Source of the DNA: an uncultured Clostridia bacterium
Lineage (GTDB): Bacteria; Bacillota; Clostridia; Peptostreptococcales; Anaerovoracaceae
NCBI GenBank assembly: GCA_934255545.1
Contig: CAKQOE010000025.1
Span: forward strand, 1 to 37,394
Reading direction: 5' to 3'
Length of the DNA: 37,394 bases
The translations under genes and the position numbers were made by a program. Each line of letters opens with the position of its first letter. Positions within the stretch are counted from its first letter, which is position 1. Of this stretch, positions 15,754 to 22,098 are shown piece after piece. The notes below the pieces were generated by a model that did no database searches, was not told the origin of the DNA, and saw only the letters and a list, made by a program, of their open reading frames with translations.

Positions 15754-16539
15754 TCAATTGTAATACTGTATATTTTTCTTCATAGATTCCAGCGCGTTCT
15801 TTTCGAGTCTGCTTACCTGCGCCTGAGATATGCCTATCTCATCTGCTACCTCTGTCTGTGTCTTCCCGTCAAAAAAACGTCTGTCTACTATAAAACGTTC
15901 ACGCGGCCTCAATTGCACCATCGCCTCGTATATGGCTATACGATCCATCCACTTTTCCTCATTATCCTGCACATCGCTTATCTGATCCATGATATATACC
16001 GTATCATCGTTATCTCTGAAGACAGGCTCATACAGCGAAACAGTGTCCTGTATGGAATCCAACGCTATAACTACATCCTCACGCGGCGCTCCTGTTTTTT
16101 CAGCTATCTCTTCTATACATGGTTCTCTGTGCATCGTTTTCAGAAGCTCGTCGCGCGCGCGGAGCGCGCGATATGCCAGGTCGCGCATCGACCTGCTTAC
16201 TCTTATTGAATTATTGTCACGCAGATAACGCCTTATCTCTCCTATTATCATCGGCACTGCATATGTCGAAAATTTTACGCCGTGGCTGGTGTCAAAATTA
16301 TCCAGTGCTTTTATCAGTCCTATACAGCCTACCTGAAAAATGTCATCCATGCTTTCGCCGCGATTCTGAAAACGCTGCACTACACTGAGTACCAGGCGCA
16401 GATTTCCCGTGATAAATCGTTCCCTGAGTTCATCATCGCCCGATCTTATCCTGTCTATCATATCCTGCATCTCAACGTCTTTCATGACCGGCAGCTCAGA
16501 AGTATTTATGCCGCAGATCTCAACCTTATTCATATACAT
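15754..16539 (-). CDS. sigG: Sporulation sigma factor sigma-G
   Basis: Sigma-G directs late gene expression in the forespore. The N-terminus MNKVEICGINTSELPV is the family signature, containing the short region that anti-sigma factors contact. Region 2 follows (FITGNLRLVLSVVQRF, then DDIFQVGCIGLIKA and KFSTYAVPMIIGEIRR). Region 4 ends with a helix-turn-helix (TQTEVADEIGISQAQVSRLE). Length (261) matches Bacillus SigG. ATG 16539 is taken because AGGA lies 10 nt upstream; MNK at 16533 is possible. It follows sigE and has its own sigma-F/sigma-G type promoter between the two genes. Confidence 0.96.
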   Translation of the reverse strand: MYMNKVEICGINTSELPVMKDVEMQDMIDRIRSGDDELRERFITGNLRLVLSVVQRFQNRGESMDDIFQVGCIGLIKALDNFDTSHGVKFSTYAVPMIIGEIRRYLRDNNSIRVSRSMRDLAYRALRARDELLKTMHREPCIEEIAEKTGAPREDVVIALDSIQDTVSLYEPVFRDNDDTVYIMDQISDVQDNEEKWMDRIAIYEAMVQLRPRERFIVDRRFFDGKTQTEVADEIGISQAQVSRLEKNALESMKKNIQYYN

Positions 16540-16570
16540 GATCCATAAATCCTGCCTCTTCTCCTGCTGC

Positions 16571-16591
16571 CCGGCGCGCGAGCGCCGCCGG
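16571..16591. repeat. GC-rich hairpin in the sigG leader
   Basis: CCGGCG and CGCCGG form an outer stem; alternatively GGCGC-GCGA-GCGCC pairs (16573-16586). It lies 32 nt upstream of the sigG start, between the promoter and the ribosome site, so it would be in the 5' untranslated RNA and might limit early translation. Confidence 0.6.
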
Positions 16592-16616
16592 ACCGTCAGA
16601 AATATTTTCTATGGAT

Positions 16617-16646
16617 TATTGTGTTCATAAGGCGCATTTTATATGC
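16617..16646 (-). promoter_or_regulatory. Sigma-F / sigma-G type promoter of sigG
   Basis: Reading the minus strand, GCATA (16642-16646) is followed after 15 nt by GAACACAATA (16617-16626). This differs from the sigma-F consensus GGNNANAHTR at one base. Read for sigma-G, the same GCATA is followed after 18 nt by CACAATA, one mismatch from CATNHTA. It lies wholly in the sigE-sigG spacer, as expected for a gene started by sigma-F and then self-activated. Confidence 0.7.
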
Positions 16647-16654
16647 AGTTATTA

Positions 16655-17380
16655 TCACTCCATCCTGTTTATTTCTCTCCTGAGCCGGTTTATTATTTTT
16701 TTCTCAAGTCTTGAAATATATGACTGTGAAATGCCCATCATGTCGGCAACTTCCTTCTGTGTCATTTCGCGGCCTCCGGAGAGGCCGAAACGCATTTCGA
16801 TTATCTTTTTTTCACGCCTGTTAAGCTTTTTTATCGCATGATAAAGCAGCCGCCTGTTGACCTCATCTTCAAGATGTTCAAATATAACATCATCTTCTGT
16901 TCCCAAAATATCAGAAAGCAGAAGCTCGTTTCCATCCCAGTCTACATTAAGAGGCTCATCGAATGATACCTCAGACTTTGTCTTTCCGTTTCGCCTGAGA
17001 TACATAAGTATCTCATTTTCTATGCACCTTGATGCGTATGTCGCCAGCTTTATGTTCTTTTCAGGAGCAAAAGTATTCACTGCTTTTATAAGGCCTATGG
17101 TCCCTATTGAAACAAGATCCTCAACATTTACTCCCGCATTTTCAAAGCGCTTGGCTATGTATACCACCAGTCTCAGATTATGTTCTATAAGCATAGCTCT
17201 AGCATCCTGATCATCTGAAGCCAGCCTCGCCGTAAGTTCTTTTTCCTTTTCGGGCGGCAGCGGAGGCGGAAGTACGTCCGCGCCTCCTATATAATAAACA
17301 CCCGTTTTTTCCTCGCCTACAAGCCTGCTCCAAAGCGCTTTTATCCCTTTCCAGGCTTCTTTCAGCCATTTATGTATCAT
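16655..17380 (-). CDS. sigE: Sporulation sigma factor sigma-E (pro-sigma-E)
   Basis: Sigma-E is the first mother-cell sigma factor, made as an inactive precursor. The first 30 or so residues (start MIHKWLKEAWKGIKALWSRL) form the amphipathic pro-sequence that is clipped by SpoIIGA. Core regions include NLRLVVYIAKRFENAGV, DLVSIGTIGLIKAVNTF and KLATYASRCIENEILMYLR. The C-terminal helix-turn-helix is TQKEVADMMGISQSYISRLE. The motif LPPPLPPEKE after the pro-sequence is typical. ATG 17380 overlaps the spoIIGA stop (ATGA) and follows GAGAGGTG, so GTG 17392 is rejected. The length of 241 is normal. Confidence 0.96.
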   Translation of the reverse strand: MIHKWLKEAWKGIKALWSRLVGEEKTGVYYIGGADVLPPPLPPEKEKELTARLASDDQDARAMLIEHNLRLVVYIAKRFENAGVNVEDLVSIGTIGLIKAVNTFAPEKNIKLATYASRCIENEILMYLRRNGKTKSEVSFDEPLNVDWDGNELLLSDILGTEDDVIFEHLEDEVNRRLLYHAIKKLNRREKKIIEMRFGLSGGREMTQKEVADMMGISQSYISRLEKKIINRLRREINRME

Positions 17381-18252
17381 AGTGCAAAACACCTCTCATC
17401 TATCAGACTCGGCTGAAGCAGCAGCGTATACCTCTCCTCTTCACCATCTGAAGCAAATATCCCATCATAAAGTCCTATATACACATTCTGCAAATATATA
17501 TACCTGTCCGGCGAGGCGCCTGCGCCTCTGTCTATGACCATACTGTCACATCTTACAGCTATCATCGTGCCATGCGCGTTTCCTACGCTGCTGTACGGTA
17601 CTGCGCGCAGCCTGCTGTCAATAATATGTTCTCTGTAAAGATCTCCCCAGGCTCTGTAAGCCTCTTCCTTTTCTATTATTGATACAGGTTTTCCTGAAAC
17701 AGGTTCCTTCAGATAATTTCCTGTATCTATTTTGGCTGCGCACTCTGCGACTCTTCCCATTATGTCTATACTTGCCCTTACCATCGACGGCCTTCGGCTC
17801 ACAGATCTTTTTACATATCCTGCAAGCCCTGATATCATAGCCGCCGCTGCGCCGGCTCCCAGTATCATAAAAAAATATACGCGCTCTCCTATGTAAAATA
17901 TCCCATTACTGACAGCCCCGCTGCACCCTGAAGCAAATATAAAGGCTATCGCGGCGCCGCCCGTCATAAAGCTTACTATGTAAAACACTGCCGTGATCCT
18001 GAGTTCATTTTTCAGATGATCCGGAGAAAAAACGATAAATACCAGCAAAGCAGAAAAAAATATTCCTGCTCCGAATTCGATTATTTTCGGAATATTTATA
18101 AACAGAATAAATGCGAATACTCCGCAAAACGCAGCCCCGCACGCCACGCGTGCACAAGACGGCCGCCTGCCGCACATGACAGCCGTAAGACGTATGATAC
18201 CGTACCCGGCTGCAAAATTTTCAATAAACAGATATTCACCGTAGACATCCAT
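17377..18252 (-). CDS. spoIIGA: Sigma-E processing peptidase SpoIIGA
   Basis: SpoIIGA is a membrane aspartic protease that activates pro-sigma-E at the sporulation septum. The N-terminal half has five to six hydrophobic segments (about residues 5-145). The C-terminal domain carries the catalytic aspartate in KIDTGNYL (Asp176 from the chosen start), the DTGN pattern of the family. Start M at 18252 gives MDVYGEYLFIENF, matching the family N-terminus, and has GGGGTG six bases upstream; the in-frame ATG 18258 lies in that site and ATG 18300 lies upstream of it. The gene overlaps sigE by four bases and is preceded by a Spo0A-type promoter. Confidence 0.95.
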   Translation of the reverse strand: MDVYGEYLFIENFAAGYGIIRLTAVMCGRRPSCARVACGAAFCGVFAFILFINIPKIIEFGAGIFFSALLVFIVFSPDHLKNELRITAVFYIVSFMTGGAAIAFIFASGCSGAVSNGIFYIGERVYFFMILGAGAAAAMISGLAGYVKRSVSRRPSMVRASIDIMGRVAECAAKIDTGNYLKEPVSGKPVSIIEKEEAYRAWGDLYREHIIDSRLRAVPYSSVGNAHGTMIAVRCDSMVIDRGAGASPDRYIYLQNVYIGLYDGIFASDGEEERYTLLLQPSLIDERCFAL

Positions 18253-18276
18253 ATGCATCACCCCTTCACATGAAAT

Positions 18277-18325
18277 ATCATACGCCCTGTCCACACTCAT
18301 ATACTGTCGAATAAAGGTTGTCGAA
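18277..18325 (-). promoter_or_regulatory. Spo0A-type promoter of spoIIGA with two 0A boxes
   Basis: Two exact Spo0A boxes TGTCGAA lie on the plus strand at 18305-18311 and 18319-18325, 14 nt apart. The first overlaps TCGACA (18305-18310 on the minus strand), which acts as -35. A -10 of TATGAT lies at 18277-18282, with exactly 22 nt between. Unusually long 22-bp spacing with 0A boxes at the -35 is the known design of the Bacillus subtilis spoIIG promoter. Confidence 0.8.
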
Positions 18326-18398
18326 ATATAATTTTTTAAGTGATAAATACTCGAAGCATGACTCTGTGCCTGTATCAGCGGTAAAATATATACAAAAA

Positions 18399-18424
18399 GC
18401 GGTATGACATAAATGTCATACCGC
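18399..18424 (-). terminator. Rho-independent terminator of infC-rpmI-rplT
   Basis: Perfect 12-base arms GCGGTATGACAT and ATGTCATACCGC have a two-base spacer and are followed on the minus strand by TTTTT. They lie downstream of rplT. Confidence 0.85.
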
Positions 18425-18432
18425 CTGTATCC

Positions 18433-18448
18433 GCGCAGTCACCTGCGC
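18433..18448. repeat. GC-rich intergenic inverted repeat (TCAC/GTGA loop)
   Basis: Arms GCGCAG and CTGCGC enclose TCAC (GTGA in the rplT transcript), 36 nt past the rplT stop and just before the terminator. Confidence 0.75.
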
Positions 18449-18484
18449 AGCATGTAATTTAAATTTATACTCCCTAAGCGCTGA

Positions 18485-18841
18485 TTAAGCTAAAGCAGCC
18501 TTTGCAGTATTTACGAGAGCTGTGAATGCTTCAGCATCATGGATAGCCATTTCTGAGAGCATCTTTCTGTTGATATCGATGCCAGACTTCTTAAGACCGT
18601 TCATGAACTGGCTGTAAGAGATTCCGTTCTGTCTTGCAGCAGCGTTGATCCTTGCGATCCAGAGACTTCTGTAATCTCTCTTCTTTCTCTTTCTGCCTAC
18701 ATATGCAGAAGCGAGGGAACGCATAACTGCAGGGTTAGCAGCTCTGAATACCTTGCTCTTCTGTCCATAAAAACCCTTAGATAACTTTAAAATCTTCTTA
18801 TGCTTTTTCTTTGCGTTTACTGCCTTTTTAACTCTTGCCAT
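18485..18841 (-). CDS. rplT: 50S ribosomal protein L20
   Basis: L20 is an early assembly protein of the large ribosomal subunit and a translational or attenuation repressor of its own operon in Bacillus and E. coli. The family start MARVKKAVNAKKKHKKILKL, the block VGRKRKKRDYRSLWIARINAA, and the end region are all present. The normal length of 118 residues and a GGGGAGGA site support the start. It is last in infC-rpmI-rplT. Confidence 0.98.
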   Translation of the reverse strand: MARVKKAVNAKKKHKKILKLSKGFYGQKSKVFRAANPAVMRSLASAYVGRKRKKRDYRSLWIARINAAARQNGISYSQFMNGLKKSGIDINRKMLSEMAIHDAEAFTALVNTAKAALA

Positions 18842-18861
18842 TTTTTATATCCTCCCCAAAA

Positions 18862-19056
18862 TTATACGTTCAGTACTGAGCTGATTCTCTTCTGATCTGC
18901 ACTTGAAAGTGTAGTGCCTTTTCTGAGATTTCTCTTTCTCTTCTGGCTCTTCTTTGTGAGGATGTGGCTCTTGTAAGCCTTATGTCTTGTTACTTTGCCT
19001 GCACCTGTAACCTTAAATCTCTTCATTGCGCCTCTATGTGACTTCATTTTAGGCAT
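18862..19056 (-). CDS. rpmI: 50S ribosomal protein L35
   Basis: This small basic ribosomal protein has the family start MPKMKSHRGAMKRFKVTG and the typical LTKKSQKRKRNLRK stretch. Sixty-four residues is the usual length. It lies between infC and rplT with a CAGGAGGA ribosome site. Confidence 0.98.
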   Translation of the reverse strand: MPKMKSHRGAMKRFKVTGAGKVTRHKAYKSHILTKKSQKRKRNLRKGTTLSSADQKRISSVLNV

Positions 19057-19092
19057 GTCTGTGTTCCTCCTGTGTCTTCTTCTTTGTGATTA

Positions 19093-19608
19093 TTAATTAT
19101 TTTTAGGTCCTAAAATCATGATCATGCTTCTGCCCTCGAGCATAGGCTTCTTTTCAATGACACCTACTTCCGCTATTGCGTCAGCGAAAGTCTTCATTAC
19201 TTCTTCACCGATATTTGCGTAACCCTTTTCTCTTCCCTTAAATCTCAGGCTGACCTTTACCTTGTCGCCATCCTTCAGGAATTTTGCGGCGTTATTCGCT
19301 TTAACCTCAAGATCGTGCTTTTCAATAAAAGTGCTTACTCTGATCTCTTTGACCTGAGTAACCTTCTGCTTTTTCTTAGCTTCTTTTTCTTTTTTCTGCT
19401 GTTCGTATCTGAACTTTCCGTAGTCCAGTATCTTACATACAGGCGGTTTTGCTGAAGGAGCAACGTTTACCAGGTCAAGCTTCTTCTCTGCAGCCAGCTG
19501 CAGCGCAGCAGACGTAGACATGATACCAAGCTGTGAACCGTCAGCGTCAATTACTCTTACTTCCTTCTCGCGGATCTCTTCGTTGATCTGATTTTCTTTG
19601 CTACTAAT
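19093..19608 (-). CDS. infC: Translation initiation factor IF-3, starting at ATT
   Basis: IF-3 binds the 30S subunit and checks start codons. The N-domain (RVIDADGSQLGIM), the lysine-rich linker (EKEAKKKQK) and the C-domain (RVSTFIEKHDLEVK, then VSLRFKGREKG) are all present. No ATG starts the frame. AGGAGGTG (19615-19622 on the minus strand) is followed eight bases later by ATT (19606-19608), which opens the frame as I-S-S-K-E-N-Q. Initiation at AUU is known for infC of E. coli and lets IF-3 limit its own synthesis. The in-frame GTG at 19617 overlaps the ribosome site and is not a credible start. The length is then 171 residues. Confidence 0.93.
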   Translation of the reverse strand: MSSKENQINEEIREKEVRVIDADGSQLGIMSTSAALQLAAEKKLDLVNVAPSAKPPVCKILDYGKFRYEQQKKEKEAKKKQKVTQVKEIRVSTFIEKHDLEVKANNAAKFLKDGDKVKVSLRFKGREKGYANIGEEVMKTFADAIAEVGVIEKKPMLEGRSMIMILGPKNN

Positions 19609-19651
19609 GACGAGCACCTCCTAAAAATAATTCGTGATAAGCATAAAAAAA

Positions 19652-19762
19652 CGGATACATGAAAGTATCCGCCGAAATTATCTCGTAAATGATAAGAACT
19701 CATATTAACCTGAACGACTCATGCCGTCAGGTGAGAAGCGGATAACTTCTTCTTCATGCTAC
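19652..19762 (-). promoter_or_regulatory. infC leader with terminator/antiterminator (L20-type attenuator)
   Basis: On the minus strand a hairpin CGGATAC-6 nt-GTATCCG (19652-19671) runs into seven T (19645-19651), forming a terminator before infC. Upstream, TATCCGC (19738-19744) can pair with GCGGATA (19666-19672), the 5' arm of that hairpin, to make an antiterminator. Another stem (CCTGA/TCAGG) lies between. This is the known architecture of the ribosomal-protein L20 leader in Bacillus, where L20 favours the terminator. Confidence 0.7.
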
Positions 19763-19768
19763 CGATGT

Positions 19769-19797
19769 ACTATATCACGATCAAGCATATGTGTCAA
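19769..19797 (-). promoter_or_regulatory. Strong sigma-A promoter of infC-rpmI-rplT
   Basis: TTGACA (19792-19797, minus strand) and TATAGT (19769-19774) are separated by 17 nt. The -35 is perfect, as expected for a ribosomal protein operon. Confidence 0.85.
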
Positions 19798-19927
19798 TGT
19801 TTTTTTGAATGGACAGCATATTTTATGTGTGATCGTCTCAGTTAATACGCTGTCCTTTAGTATCATAATATAAATGTAAGTTATTCTCATGCGCTGTATG
19901 CGGCATGATATTTTTCCGCACGGAGTT

Positions 19928-20620
19928 TTAATTAAAGTACCTGAATACGCCTTTTACTGTTCCAAGTATCTTTACGTCGCGTACGATTATAGGGCTCATA
20001 GTCGAATTTTCAGGCTGAAGACGTATGTGGTCTCCTTCTCTGTAAAATGTCTTTACCGTAGCCTCGCTCTCAAAACCGTCTATCATCGCTACGACCATCT
20101 CGCCGTTTTTGGCTGTGCTCTGCTGCTGTACGAGGATATAGTCTCCATCCAGTATGCCTGCATCTATCATGCTTTCACCTTTTACTGTGAGCATAAAATG
20201 CGTACCACCCGTGTTCACATATCGCGCAGGTACGGGGAAAGTGTCTGTTATGTTCTGCTCAGCAAGGATAGGTATGCCTGCAGCGACCTGGCCTACAAGC
20301 GGTATCTCTACAACGTCAGAAAGATCGGCAGCCTTTACAGGCGCAGGCCTTCCTGCTGCTCTTTCCTCTGCGAAACGGTCAAATCCAACTATCTCTATAG
20401 CTCTCGGCTTTGACGGGTCTTTTTTTATAAATCCTTTTATCTCAAGTGATGACAGGTCCTTATGAACCGTGGAAGTAGACTTGACGCCAAGCTGCTCGCA
20501 GATCTCGCGCACTGTAGGCGGATAGCCCTTTTCAAGTGTGCATTCTTTCATAAAATCAAGCATCTTACGTTCTCTTTCCGTAAGGTTCATTTCATCTGTA
20601 GGGAGTGCTCTTCTGCCCAT
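19928..20620 (-). CDS. lexA: SOS repressor LexA
   Basis: LexA represses SOS genes and cleaves itself when bound to activated RecA. The winged helix is visible at about 12-70 (GYPPTVREICEQLGVKSTSTV). The self-cleavage site is Ala114-Gly115 in QVAAGIPI, with Ser150 (GESM) and Lys190 (ATVKTF) as the catalytic pair. The length of 230 is within range. ATG 20620 has a good AAGGAGG site seven bases upstream. The promoter has a LexA box over its -35, so the gene is autoregulated. RecA is not in the window. Confidence 0.96.
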   Translation of the reverse strand: MGRRALPTDEMNLTERERKMLDFMKECTLEKGYPPTVREICEQLGVKSTSTVHKDLSSLEIKGFIKKDPSKPRAIEIVGFDRFAEERAAGRPAPVKAADLSDVVEIPLVGQVAAGIPILAEQNITDTFPVPARYVNTGGTHFMLTVKGESMIDAGILDGDYILVQQQSTAKNGEMVVAMIDGFESEATVKTFYREGDHIRLQPENSTMSPIIVRDVKILGTVKGVFRYFN

Positions 20621-20646
20621 ATCTTACCTCCTTAATCTTTAAGAGG

Positions 20647-20684
20647 ATTTTAACATAAGAAAACAGATTTGTAAACACTCGTTC
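20647..20684 (-). promoter_or_regulatory. lexA promoter with SOS box
   Basis: On the minus strand the box GAACGAGTGTTT (20673-20684) differs from the Gram-positive consensus GAACNNNNGTTC at one base. It overlaps -35 TTTACA (20670-20675), and 17 nt downstream is TAAAAT (20647-20652). LexA binding would block RNA polymerase. Confidence 0.7.
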
Positions 20685-20743
20685 CGAATATATTTTATAA
20701 TTTTTTATTTTTCAACAGCATCTTTGTTCGTATTTGTCTTTTA

Positions 20744-20760
20744 TGCGCGGTGTACGCGCA
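20744..20760. repeat. GC-rich intergenic inverted repeat (TGCGCG arms)
   Basis: TGCGCG and CGCGCA flank GTGTA. The arms are identical to those at 3365-3380. It lies between the divergent lexA and TRAP transporter promoters. Confidence 0.65.
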
Positions 20761-20799
20761 ATGTACAGGATACGCATCTTGTATTCTTTACCTTTGTAA

Positions 20800-20828
20800 T
20801 TGTCAAAAAAATGTTTATATGGTATAAT
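20800..20828 (+). promoter_or_regulatory. Strong promoter of the TRAP transporter operon, with flanking inverted repeat
   Basis: TTGTCA (20800-20805) and a perfect TATAAT (20823-20828) are 17 nt apart. An inverted repeat TGTAATT (20795-20801) and AATTACA (20826-20832) covers both elements and could be an operator. The start codon is 75 nt further on. Confidence 0.7.
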
Positions 20829-20903
20829 TACAATTGTATACATTCAGATTATCAATCTGGTTTTTAAAGTTAAAGTAAAATCAAATCAATAAAGGAGAAG
20901 AAC

Positions 20904-21902
20904 ATGAAAAAATTCTTAGCTTTAGCTCTCGCTCTTGTAACAGCCATGGCTCTCATGACAGGCTGCGGCGGAGACACAAAAACTGACGGCGGTTCTGCTG
21001 AAGGCGGTTCTGCTTCACCTGCAGGCTCACTTACATTCACTACAGGCGGTGACCAGGGTACTTACTACGGTTTCGGAAGCGTACTCGCAGGTCAGGTAAG
21101 CGGCGACACTGATACTAAGGTAACTGCTATCACATCAGGCGGTTCACAGGCTAATATCGAAGCTATGGAAGCAGGCGACGCTCAGATCGGTTTCGTTCAG
21201 TCTGACGTTATGTCTTATGCTTACGAAGGCACAAACCTTTTCGAAGGCGCAGCCGTTACTGATTTCTCTGTAGTTGCTGCTCTCTACGGCGAACAGGTAC
21301 AGATCGTTACCTGCAATCCTGCCATCAAGACAGTAGCTGACCTCAAGGGCAAGAACGTTTCTATCGGCGCTCCGGGTTCAGGCGTATACTTCAACGCTAT
21401 GGACGTTCTCAAGGCTTACGGCCTGAGCGAAAATGACATCACTCCTACATATGAATCATTCGGTGACAGTGCTGATTCCCTCAAGGATGGCAAGATCGAC
21501 GCTGCATTCCTCGTAGCAGGCGCTCCTACTACTGCTATCACATCACTGGCTACTACAAATCCTGTTTACCTTGTAAGCCTTGATGACGAGCACATCAACA
21601 AGCTCATCGCTGAATCACCTTACTATTCAAAGACTACTATCGCTGCTGACGCTTACGGCCTCGACGCTGACGTAACAACTGTTGAAGTTGCTGCTGTAGT
21701 TATCGCAAGAGACGACGCTTCAGAAGACGATATCTACAACTTCGTATCAGACATTTATGAAAATATCGATACTATAACTGCTGCACACGCTAAGGGCGCT
21801 GAACTCAATCTCGAATACGCAACTTCTATGACAACAGTTCCATATCACCCGGGCGCAGCAAAGTACTTCGCTGAAAAGGGCATCACAGTTCCTACAAAGT
21901 AA
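20904..21902 (+). CDS. TAXI-type TRAP transporter substrate-binding lipoprotein
   Basis: This extracytoplasmic binding protein is lipid-anchored: a signal peptide of about 20 residues ends in the lipobox LMTGC (Cys21). TAXI proteins bind substrates such as glutamate or other carboxylates for TRAP permeases. The domain shows TGGDQGTYYGFGSVLAGQV near the start and GSGVYFNAMDVLKAYG further on, both typical of the family. A low-complexity Gly/Ser linker follows the Cys. An AAAGGAG site and a strong promoter suggest abundant expression. The fused permease gene follows after 196 nt. Codon use is markedly more biased (GCT, GTT, AAG) than in the neighbours, consistent with high expression. Confidence 0.92.
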   Translation: MKKFLALALALVTAMALMTGCGGDTKTDGGSAEGGSASPAGSLTFTTGGDQGTYYGFGSVLAGQVSGDTDTKVTAITSGGSQANIEAMEAGDAQIGFVQSDVMSYAYEGTNLFEGAAVTDFSVVAALYGEQVQIVTCNPAIKTVADLKGKNVSIGAPGSGVYFNAMDVLKAYGLSENDITPTYESFGDSADSLKDGKIDAAFLVAGAPTTAITSLATTNPVYLVSLDDEHINKLIAESPYYSKTTIAADAYGLDADVTTVEVAAVVIARDDASEDDIYNFVSDIYENIDTITAAHAKGAELNLEYATSMTTVPYHPGAAKYFAEKGITVPTK

Positions 21903-21975
21903 GCTGTATAAATACTTAAATTCAAAAATAATAATTGCATCATGTACTGTATCATGACAGCAATCGTCTGACCGG

Positions 21976-21992
21976 CAGGCGCCGGGCGCCTG
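21976..21992. repeat. GC-rich intergenic palindrome (CAGGCGCC-G-GGCGCCTG)
   Basis: Eight-base arms around one G in the spacer between the TRAP binding-protein and permease genes. A weaker hairpin with arms ATTGC/GCAAT lies just before it (21934-21964). Confidence 0.75.
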
Positions 21993-22013
21993 AATATCAC
22001 AGGTTATTCACAG

Positions 22014-22042
22014 GGCTGTAGTGGGAGACCATTACAGCCTTT
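22014..22042 (+). terminator. Hairpin with GAGA tetraloop between TRAP genes (partial terminator or mRNA processing site)
   Basis: Arms GGCTGTAGTGG and CCATTACAGCC (one G-U pair) close a GAGA loop, a stable GNRA tetraloop, and only three T follow. This fits partial termination or 3' stabilisation that would make more binding protein than permease, a common need in solute-binding transporters. Confidence 0.55.
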
Positions 22043-22098
22043 GCAATATTACAACAATACATAAGTTATAGTTTTTTATGATCAAAGGAGGTGAACAC

